From the NCBI GenBank assembly GCA_013407085.1, contig JACCGJ010010810.1, positions 16,536 through 80,535 of the forward strand: a stretch of 64,000 nucleotides of DNA. Reading direction: 5' to 3'. How positions within the stretch are numbered: the stretch's first letter is position 1; each line of letters opens with the position of its first letter. A program made the position numbers and the translations under genes. The DNA comes from Atriophallophorus winterbourni. Lineage: Eukaryota > Platyhelminthes > Trematoda > Plagiorchiida > Microphallidae. Shown here one piece after another: positions 56,127-64,000 of the stretch. The notes under the pieces were generated by a model. It was not told the DNA's origin. It saw only the letters and a program-made list of their open reading frames with translations, and made no database searches.

Positions 56127-57282
56127 CAGTGATTGTTTTATTCTTGGACATGAGCAAAGCTTTCGATCGGGTTCCTCATACGCTTCTCCTTTTGGAGTTA
56201 TCATGTTTAGGTATTCATGGGCCTTTATTGAGCTGGTTCCGTTCTTTTCTATCTGAGCGCACCTTTCCGGTTCACGTTATTGGTGTTACCTCAACTAATC
56301 AACCGATTCCAAGTGGCGTAATTCAAGGTAGCGTTCTAGGTCCACTTCTTTTTCTTATCTATGTTAATGATCTACAAAATGTTGTAGATCACTCTAAGCT
56401 ATTTATCTTCGCGGATGACATAAAAGTAGTCTTAACATCTCCTCCTTGTGAAGTGTCACAGGCTCTGATATCCCTTAACCGTGATCTTGCCTCTCTATCT
56501 AGCTAGGGATCACAATATGGATTAGAATTTTCTGCTTCTAAGACACAATATATGGGATTACGTTGTTCAATCCCTTCTAATACACTCACGATAAATGGCT
56601 TAACCATCACACCTTCTGCAGAAATTAAGGACCTTGGATTTAAATACTCCTCTTCTCTCAATTTTAATGAACAAGCTAGACACCTCATTGCGAGAGCAAG
56701 ACAAAACTTTAGCTTAACTAACCATGAATTCCTCGTACGCGAGAGTGAAATAGCATTGTATAAGATGAAGGTCCTACCAATTCTCGATTATTGTAATATC
56801 ATCTATTCTCACATGGGTAGGCGTGATTGTTTTCTGTTAGAGAGACTTGAACGTACTTTCAGCAAAATAACTTTAGGCTATTCGAACTCCTTGCCTTAAA
56901 TTAAAAGGTGTAATTTGCTGAATGTCGAACCACTATGGCTACGCAGAATTCGTCTGAATCTGCCTCTTTTCTTTCGAATCATTACCCAGCAACGAATTAA
57001 GCTTCAGTCTGGCATGCGCTTTCAAGATTATATCCGATATGATATGCGAAATCGAACAAGGCTGTTGAATATCTGAATGCCTCGCACTAAAGTTAGACGT
57101 AACTTCTTCTTACTTATATATGCACAACTTTGGAATTCCCTTCCTCTTCATTTCCGTATGTGCACATCTACAGAAAAATGTAAAACGCTTGTAGAAACCC
57201 TTACCGTTCACTCACTATCCCAAATCCTTAAGATAAACTCTTCTCTAGATATTCTTTACTCTCGTGGGATCCCAGGTTTTTA
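56066..57282 (+). pseudogene. LINE ORF2, rest of the reverse transcriptase (broken)
   Basis: Continues the 54,411 frame after a frameshift: AVIVLFLDMSKAFDRVPHTL (motif A), IPSGVIQGSVLGPLLFLIYV (motif B) and KLFIFADDIKVVL (catalytic FADD). A stop at 56,504 and others at 56,899 and 57,074 interrupt it. Later blocks are ITPSAEIKDLGFKYSSSLNF, VLPILDYCNIIYSHMGRRD, LLERLERTFSKITLGY and FLLIYAQLWNSLPLHFRMCT. The order is complete, so this copy is nearly full length but has at least one frameshift and three stops. Confidence 0.88.
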
Positions 57283-57289
57283 ATTCCAC

Positions 57290-58315
57290 ATCTTTCTCCA
57301 CATATTAGTATATCATGATGTCTTATAGTATTCTCTGGATAACTGGCCATTCAAGTGTCAGGTTGTCAGGCCTTGGATATGTTGTTACAAACCTTCATCG
57401 TAACCGTGCGTTTTATGATCACTTCTACCATATGACCATATCCTCAACAGTTATCTGCTTACATTAAACCCATTTATGCATACAAACATGCTTTACCATA
57501 ACGTATTTATTATAAAACCAAAAAACGCTAAAAATGCCAAAAATATTGTTCTTTTGATCTTTTTTATCGTTTATAATAAATGTAATATTTCACAATGATA
57601 ACCTCTCACCATGATGGTGAAGAGAATATTTTTAATTGTGTTCCAGTGTCTCCGACTCCGAAACCAACTCCGATACTGGTCCTTACTACTTCCGCGTAAG
57701 ACTGATTCTCTACATGAACCGAAATCCATACCGGCGAACAGTTTTGGTTTCCCTTATTCGACAATTCTTCGACTTTCCTGGATCGTACACCCGTCCCAAA
57801 CCTCATGCATTTTAAACCACAATCTCTCCTTATCCCCTCCATTTTCTAATTTTTTCAATTTAACTTCGAATTTTTATGTGCTTTTCTTCAATCACACCCA
57901 CCAACATTCCGAAGAAGTCAATTTGTATATATATATATATATAAAGGAACTTTCTTTATTTCGAAAATTTATTTTCACTATGACAATTATATCTTCACAC
58001 GCACCATTCCCTTCATAACTTTTTCTGTTATTTTCTTTTCTTTCAATCTCTGCTCCAGAATTAATCGCATCCTCTTCATTTGATTATTTCGATGCAATCT
58101 AGATAAAACTTTATTACTGTGTGACATTGCGCGAATAAAATTAACTTTCTTACCCTTGTAAATTTACCATCCTTTATTAAACGGAAAAATGTTCAAAAAT
58201 TCCGCTTGATAAGGTCAATATACAATTCATTTATTTTGTACACATTGATAACCTGAACATGTTTTGCATGCCTTGGTTTACCAAGAATATAGTATTATTA
58301 TTACTATTATTAAAA
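57290..58315 (+). mobile_element. LINE 3' untranslated region with (ATT)n tail
   Basis: About 1 kb of AT-rich sequence shared with the end of the 61.4-64 kb copy. It ends ATGCCTTGGTTTACCAAGAA, then TATAGTATTATTATTACTAT. The ATT-type tail marks the true 3' end. A short (TA)n run sits at about 57,926-57,944. Confidence 0.85.
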
Positions 58316-58319
58316 ACTT

Positions 58320-58635
58320 ATATTGCTCAGGATGTATATCTTAACACTTCAGATGAGCCAGTATTACACACGATGACATTCAAAACACTTACGCAACAGG
58401 AACTTTTAGTCGTTGTTTGCAAACATAATATAGAAAATACTTGAATTGTGAGTACAAAATCAATTTATTGGCGCGAAATATAAAACGCGTCAAAATTATA
58501 ACGTTTCACGCAAGCTCCAAAGTTCCAAGTTTCAAAAGTTCATAAGTTCAGCCTTTGAGCGTTCATTTCGCTTACCTAAATTCTTCCAAACCATAGCTCA
58601 TTTAGAAACACAGTAGTCAGGAAACCCCTGAACCA
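58320..58635. other. Short spacer, no feature seen
   Basis: AT-rich, no motif. Confidence 0.4.
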
Positions 58636-58639
58636 ACAA

Positions 58640-59273
58640 TTAACGTTCGAATGCACGTCTGATTTCGAGATCATGTTTCAGGAGTTTCTCACTATAAGTC
58701 GAGATTTTCGAATTAGTTGCCGTCTCCAGTGTCATGTTTGATGGACGCAGGTCACGTTTTTCGCAACTGTGCGGTATAACGCTAACCTCCACGCCAGTGT
58801 CTATGAGAAAGCTGAGGTTAGTAGACGTAAAATAGGCGACTATCATATTTGCTTTGAGCGGTCGTTGCCATTACTGACTGGATACGCGGTTTTCCGACAC
58901 GCTGACTGTCAGTGTTAGGATGTTTACAACCGCGGCGACAATTGCGCACAGCGTTTACAAACCGACGGTGGTAATAGCCGAACCAATTAGTATCACGATT
59001 ACGAGAACTGCTTCGGTTTCCAGATCGAATCCGACGTCTAAATATAGACGTATTTGACCGTTCCATGTTGGAAATGGTGAGCTGTAAGGATGTGAGTTCT
59101 TTAGCCAGCGTGGCTATGGTCGCTTCAAGCTTTGAGAGGTTGCTTCTTTCTGATACTTGATTAATGTTGGTTCTGTCGAAGCGTTCGAGAATTTTAACTG
59201 CGAGTTCAGCCAACATGTTAAGACAAACTTTCTCAACCGACACGGGAAGAATGGCTGTGGTGCTGGATGACAA
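58640..59273 (-). pseudogene. Ty3/gypsy-type LTR retrotransposon: gag end and aspartic protease
   Basis: The upstream frame (59,273-58,821) resembles the C-terminal part of Gag: LAELAVKILERFDRTNINQV, then a coiled-coil-like KLEATIATLAKELTSLQLTI, then YYHRRFVNAVRNCRRGCKHP, a degenerate CxYHxxF...ACxC zinc knuckle whose first Cys is replaced. The next frame (58,846-58,640) shows NLSFLIDTGVEVSVIPHS, the retropepsin active site (DTG) and its flank, then LRPSNMTLETATNSKISTYS. The polymerase region and LTRs were not found. Gag and protease are in different frames, and the copy is a fragment. Confidence 0.8.
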
Positions 59274-59279
59274 CCAATT

Positions 59280-59900
59280 TAACCAAAGTTGCTGTAAGAC
59301 AAAAGCATCAAACCGTGCTGGTCAAGAGAACACCTACCTTACATTCCAGATACCTGTAAACAAGAAAGTGTTAAACGTACGTACTGTATACTCAATATCG
59401 AAATGCCGGGTGCTCAACCGCATACCGTCTAAGAAAATCTGGGCGCGTGATTGGCTTTCAGCCCTGTGCTACTTAAACTTGAACTTGAAATTCAACATTG
59501 TGTTGCCTGCCTCCGGTAATATCAACATAACATTTTGACTGCGAGAAAACCACAGAATATGTAAGAGCGCGCGTGGACAAAAAGTACATAGAAATAAATG
59601 AGTGTGTTGACCATGTATTAATGGCATTTAACAGATGAATATTGTTGCCTGGGTTAACGTACAGAAAATCAATGTGAGCGATAACTATAAAACGAAATCG
59701 ATAAATCAATATTGTGTTATTGGTAATCGAAATAATATATAAATGTCTTAGTTAACAAATAACCAAATTAAAATGATGCAAAATATAAGAATGGACAAAT
59801 TACTATGGATACACTTGAAGACTTTATAATAATCTAGCTCACTGAGTGCACTACCAGGCGCGCCACGAAGAATAACATTTTCTAATGGTCATAACGACTG
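59280..59900. other. No gene recognised
   Basis: The plus frame at 59,164-59,538 is largely antisense to gag. The remainder is AT-rich without motif. An LTR could lie here but no paired copy was found. Confidence 0.4.
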
Positions 59901-59904
59901 CTGA

Positions 59905-60908
59905 AGAAACAGATTGAAGATTTTCTCCTTACAACCACTCAGTTAACAACTGCTCAACATGGTTTTACGCCAAGACGATCATGCTCATCCAATCTCATCA
60001 CTGCTCGCGAGCACTGGTGTGCTGAACTTGATCTAGGTCACCCGGTAGTCACAGCCGTCATTGACTTCCGTAAGGCTTTTGACCGTGTTCCATTTCAACG
60101 TCTATTGCTCAAGCTCCGTGCTCGTGGTGTAAAGGGACCTGTTCTAACTTGGATTGAAGACTTCCTTGTTGACCGTTATACACAGGTCGAGGTTAACGGA
60201 GTCAAATCGCAGGTTACACATCCAACTTCCGGGGTTCCGCAAGGATCTGTTCTCAGCCCGTTACTTTTTAAAGTATATGTTAATGACCTCCCCGACTCAT
60301 TAAATACGAATTGTCTACTTTTCGCGGATGATCTGAAAGTTTGGGGTACAGTAAGCTCTTCTGCTGATAATACCATTTTTCAGAACGAATTGAACAAATT
60401 GCTTGATTGGACGGTAAAATGGCAGCTTCCTGTAAACCGACAGAAATGCGCTGTAATGCTTTTGGGGCCAAGCACGCCTGAAGGTGCGTACTTCCTCGGG
60501 GATCATCAACTGAAGTGGGTTGATACTGAACGTGACCTGGGTACAATTGTGACTCGGACGCTTAAATCGAAGGAGCATACGAACAGAAAAGCTGCTGCTG
60601 CAAACCGCGCATGGTGGGCTATTAGTCGGTCGTTTTCGGCGATTACTCCACAAATGTTTCGCATTCTTTATTCCACATACGTGAGACCAGTTTTGGAATA
60701 TGGTTTGCCAGCCACCTATCCTCAAACTAAGGGAGAACGTGACCAGTTGGAAAAATTGCAAAGGCGGGCGACGAAACGAGTACAAGGATTGAAATCAATT
60801 CCTTATGTGGAGAGAGTTCAACGCCTCAACCTCATGTCGCTCAGTATTCGGCGTGTGCGCTACGACCTGCTGCTAACTCGTCGCATATTACTGGGGAGCT
60901 TATGGTGA
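59905..60908 (+). pseudogene. 5'-truncated Jockey/CR1-like LINE: reverse transcriptase
   Basis: Starts inside the polymerase with LTTAQHGFTPRRSCSSNLIT near 59,950, then VTAVIDFRKAFDRVPFQRLL (motif A), an open 267-codon frame from 60,105 with SGVPQGSVLSPLLFKVYVND (motif B), CLLFADDLKVWGT (motif C, FADD intact), LLDWTVKWQLPVNRQKC, ILYSTYVRPVLEYGLPATYP and LEKLQRRATKRVQGLKSIPY. The catalytic core is uninterrupted, making this the best-kept polymerase palm in the window. A one-base loss near 60,890 breaks the end. The 5' half, including the endonuclease, is missing. Confidence 0.9.
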
Positions 60909-61256
60909 CGAGCTGCGCGAGTTTTTCCCTCTCGTGACGGACTCAAGAACCCGTGGCCATGCTCTAAAGCTTCAAAAGCGAAGGACACTACGCTTACCAC
61001 AGGGATTCACGCTCTCAACAAGAATTGTTAACTTGTGGAATGCGCTTCCGGAAGAGGTTATCTCAGCGAGCTCTGAAAACCAATTCAAGCAACTTTTGGA
61101 TAAGGTATTGCCTGTAATCACGGCGAAGCTGAACAACACTGGAAGGATTTCTTCAACTGAGGTTCTCCTGGACTATGTTGCTGATATAAAGAGATGTGGC
61201 TTACAAGGGCTTGACCCCCTGTCGTCTATCAAGAAGAAGAAGAAAAAGAAAAGGTT
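60890..61256 (+). pseudogene. C-terminal end and tail of the 59.9-kb LINE
   Basis: After the frameshift the protein continues DELREFFPLVTDSRTRGHAL, STRIVNLWNALPEEVISASS, FKQLLDKVLP and ends CGLQGLDPLSSIKK followed by an AAGAAGAAGAAAAAG run, which is the 3' tail of the element (61,232-61,252) still being read as lysines. Confidence 0.85.
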
Positions 61257-61430
61257 GAACCTCGATTATGTTGATAATATTGCCCTAGTGGTACAATAGT
61301 TAATGTCATATTTTGATGAAAGTAGTTGTATGCTTTAAAATTTAACCACAGAATGTTGCAAAAGAGGTCCAAAATTTGAGCATTCGCCCGAGGACTGAAC
61401 GAATGAAGCGCTGATAATTCCGTTTGAGAG
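61253..61430 (+). pseudogene. Small fragment of another LINE polymerase
   Basis: Immediately after the tail, RLNLDYVDNIALVVQ matches the L.YADDI(A/V)L(L) motif of RTE/BovB-like polymerases, with ADD changed to VDN. This may be the pre-existing element into which the 59.9-kb LINE inserted. Too short to classify. Confidence 0.4.
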
Positions 61431-61446
61431 TAGTTTCTTATAAAAT

Positions 61447-62640
61447 AATAGAATACTTAGATCTCATAACGGCTTCCCTTGACCAAGGACTAGCAGTGAT
61501 TGTTGTATTCTTGGACATAAGAAGCGTTCGATCGGGTTTCCTCATACGCTACTTCTTGTGAGCGGATCATGTTTAGGTATTCATGGCTTATTGAGCTGGT
61601 TCGTTTCTTTTCTATCTTAACGCACCTTTTCGGTTCACGTTATGGCGTTACCCCTCAACTAATCAGCCAATTCCAAGTGGCGTAATTCAAGGCAGCGTTC
61701 TAGGTCACTTCTTTTTCTTATCTATTTTAAATGATCTACAAAATGTTTGTAGATCACCTCAGCTATTCTCTTCGCGGATACATAAAAGTAGTCTTAAGCC
61801 TCTCTCCTGGTGAAGTGTCACAGGCATGAATCCCTTAACCGGGATCCTGCCTCTCTTTCTACTGGAACGTCACAATGGGAGTAGAATTTTCTGCTTCTAA
61901 GACACAATATATGGAATTCAGTGGTTCATGCCTTCTAACACACTCACGATAAATGGTCAACCATCACACCTTCTGCAGAAATTAAGGACCTTGGATTTAG
62001 ATCTCCTCTTCTCTCAATTTTAATGAACAAGCCAGACACCTCATTGCGGAGAGCAAGACAAAACTTTAGTTATTACCAGGAAATTTCCTCTTACCGGAGT
62101 ACAATGCATTGTATAGATGAAGGTCTACCAATTCTCGATTATTGTAATATCCATCTATTCTCACATGAGTAGGCGTGAATGCTTTCTCTTAAGAGACTTC
62201 AACGTACTTTCAGCAAATAACTTAGGCCTATAAACCCCTTCCTTATCTTGAAAGGCTTATTTGCTGAATGTCGAACCACTATGGCTACGCTGAATTCGTC
62301 TGAATCTGCTTCTTTTCTTTCGAATCATTACCCAGCAACGAATTAAGCTTCAGTCTGGCATGCGCTTTCACGATTATATCGATATGATTTGCGCAATCGA
62401 ACAAGGCTGTTGAATATCCCTATGTCTCGCACTAAAGTTAGACGTAACTTCTTCTTAGTTAGATATGCACAACTTTGGAATTCCCTTCCTCTTCATTTCC
62501 GTATGTGCACATCTACAGGGAAATTTAAAACGCTTGTAGAAACCCTTACCGTTCACTCACTTTCCCAAATCCTTAAGATAAACTCTTCCCTAGATATTCT
62601 ATACTCTCATGGGATCCCAGGTTTCTAATTCCACATCTTT
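61447..62640 (+). pseudogene. 5'-truncated second copy of the 53-58 kb LINE
   Basis: Begins abruptly with GAATACTTAGATCTCATAAC, matching 56,086 onward of the other copy, and runs colinearly to the last frame at 62,389-62,628 (FFLVRYAQLWNSLPLHFRMC). Many single-base losses and gains break the polymerase; motif A, the GVIQGSVLG-like box and the FADD region are all disrupted at the protein level but recognisable as DNA. This copy is more decayed than its relative. Confidence 0.92.
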
Positions 62641-64000
62641 CTCCACATATTAGTTTATCATGATGTCTTATTGTATTCTTTGGATAACTGGCCATTCAAG
62701 TGTCAGGTTGTCCGACCTTAGATATGTTGTTAGACATCTTCATCGTAACCGAGCGTTTTATGATCATTTTTACCATATGACTATATCCTCAACCGTTATC
62801 TGCTTACATTAAACCCATTTATGCATAAAAACATGTTTTTACATAACGTATTTATTATAAAAACAAAAAAACGCTAAAAAATGCCAAAAATATTGTCTTT
62901 TTTGTGATCTTTTTTATCGTTTATATAAAATGTAAAATTTCACAATGATAACCTCTCACCATGATGGTGAAGAGAATATTTTCAATCGTATTCCAGTGTC
63001 TCCGACTCCGAAACCAACTCCGATACTGTTCAAGTGTCAGGTTGTCCGACCTTAGATATGTTGTTAGACATCTTCATCGTAACCGAGCGTTTTATGATCA
63101 TTTTTACCATATAACTATAACCTCAAACGTTATCTGCTTACATTTAACCCATTTATGCATAAAAACATGTTTTTACATAACGTATTTATTATAAAAACAA
63201 AAAAAGAAAAAAAAAACGCTAAAAATGCCAAACATATTGTCTTTTTTGAGATCTTTTTTATCGTTTATAATAAATGTAAAATTTCACAATGATAACCTCT
63301 CACCATGATGGTGAAGAGAATATTTTCAATCGTGTTCCAGTGTTTTCGACTCCGAAACCAACTCGATACTGGTCCTTGCATCTTCCGCGTAAAACTGATT
63401 CTTCTACTGAACCGACATCCATCCTGGCGAATAGTTTTTTTTCCCTATTTTAACAATCTTCGACTTTCCTGGATCGTACACCGGCCCAACCTCATGCACT
63501 TTAAACACAATCTCTTCTTTTCCCCCTCCATTTCCTAAATTTGTTTTTCAATTTAACTTCGGATTTTATGTGCTTTTTTTCACTCACACCCCCCACATTC
63601 CCGAGAAGGCTTTATATATATATATAAAGGAACTTTCTTTATTTTGAAAATTTATTTTTACTGTGACAATTATATCTTCACACGCACTATTTCCTCCATA
63701 ATTTTTTCCGTTATTTTCTTTTCTTTCAATCCCTGCTCCAGAATTAATCGCATCCGCTTCATTTGATTATTTCGATGCAATCTAGATGAAACTTTATTAC
63801 TGTGTGACATTGCGCGAAAAAAGTTAACTTTCTTACCCTTGTAAATTTACCATCCTTCATTAATCAGCAAAATGTTCAAAAATTCAGCTTGATAAGGTCA
63901 TTTTACAATTTATTTATGTTGTACACATTGATAACCTGATCATGTTTTGCATGCCTTGGTTTACCAAGAATATAGTATTATTATTATTATTATTATTATT
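62641..64000 (+). mobile_element. 3' UTR of the second LINE copy with internal duplication and (ATT)n tail
   Basis: Matches 57,290-58,315, but a segment of about 334-342 bp is present twice (62,697-63,030 and from 63,031). The tail of repeated ATT begins at about 63,973 and reaches the window end, so its length and the target duplication cannot be seen. Confidence 0.9.
62697..63372 (+). repeat. Tandem duplication within the LINE 3' UTR (about 2 x 338 bp)
   Basis: CAAGTGTCAGGTTGTCCGAC starts both units (62,697 and 63,031). Both contain ACCATGATGGTGAAGAGAAT (62,958 and 63,301). The second unit has a small A-rich insertion. The relative at 57.3-58.3 kb has this segment only once. Confidence 0.9.

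Noticed and set aside
59164..59538. A 124-codon plus frame
   Set aside because: It overlaps the gypsy gag frame in antisense and shows no motif of its own.
1..64000. CRISPR arrays, rRNA, tRNA or bacterial-type operons
   Set aside because: The regularly spaced repeats are hammerhead satellites without spacer-repeat structure. No rRNA core or convincing tRNA cloverleaf was seen, and gene structure is eukaryotic.

Overview
This window looks like nuclear DNA of a parasitic flatworm, most likely a schistosome-type blood fluke. It is AT-rich and contains no bacterial-style operon and no long uninterrupted host gene. Most of the recognisable content is transposable-element debris. Three signals point to a trematode: hammerhead-ribozyme repeats (including one decayed copy of the schistosome SINE/Sm-alpha type), LINE proteins of families common in flukes, and a minus-strand gene built like a schistosome micro-exon gene (MEG). 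The genus is inferred, not proven.

Layout. 1-17,670: AT-rich non-coding DNA with a few decayed repeats (LINE reverse transcriptase about 11.6-12.9 kb, SINE/hammerhead about 13.7-13.9 kb, RTE tail about 16.4-16.9 kb). 17,690-17,744: the best-preserved hammerhead core. 17,896-19,408, minus strand: a putative secreted micro-exon gene with TATA box, signal-peptide exon, at least six 12-nt phase-1 micro-exons carried on a three-copy direct repeat, and a tentative last exon. 20.2-22.2 kb: two LINE 3' fragments. 22,575-34,255: a large inverted repeat with about 3-kb homologous arms and a 2.3-kb spacer. The spacer holds the 5' half of an RTE LINE. The left arm has received a Penelope-like element with a GIY-YIG endonuclease, and the right arm a 5'-truncated RTE copy flanked by an 8-bp target duplication.

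34.3-36.6 kb: LINE scraps followed by a hammerhead satellite (unit about 230 bp) that switches orientation near 35.4 kb. 37.9-49.6 kb: a pile of plus-strand LINEs (RTE-like 38-41.3 kb, CR1/Jockey-like 41.7-45.2 kb, CR1-like 45.5-49.6 kb). A Tigger/pogo derivative that lost its catalytic domain is nested in the second one. 49.65-53.1 kb: minus-strand LINE fragments and a second hammerhead repeat family, including a head-to-head pair. 53.1-58.3 kb: a nearly full-length two-ORF LINE with an (ATT)n tail. A 5'-truncated relative at 61.4-64.0 kb runs off the window. Between them lie a minus-strand Ty3/gypsy gag-protease fragment and another truncated LINE.

The most interesting item is the micro-exon gene. 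Its repeated introns are about 90% alike, while the 12-nt exons inside the same repeats differ at 5-6 of 12 positions, and every predicted exon keeps length and phase. That pattern suggests a rapidly diversifying secreted peptide made by shuffling four-residue cassettes. All identities come from reading the sequence; no database search, alignment program or transcript data was available.
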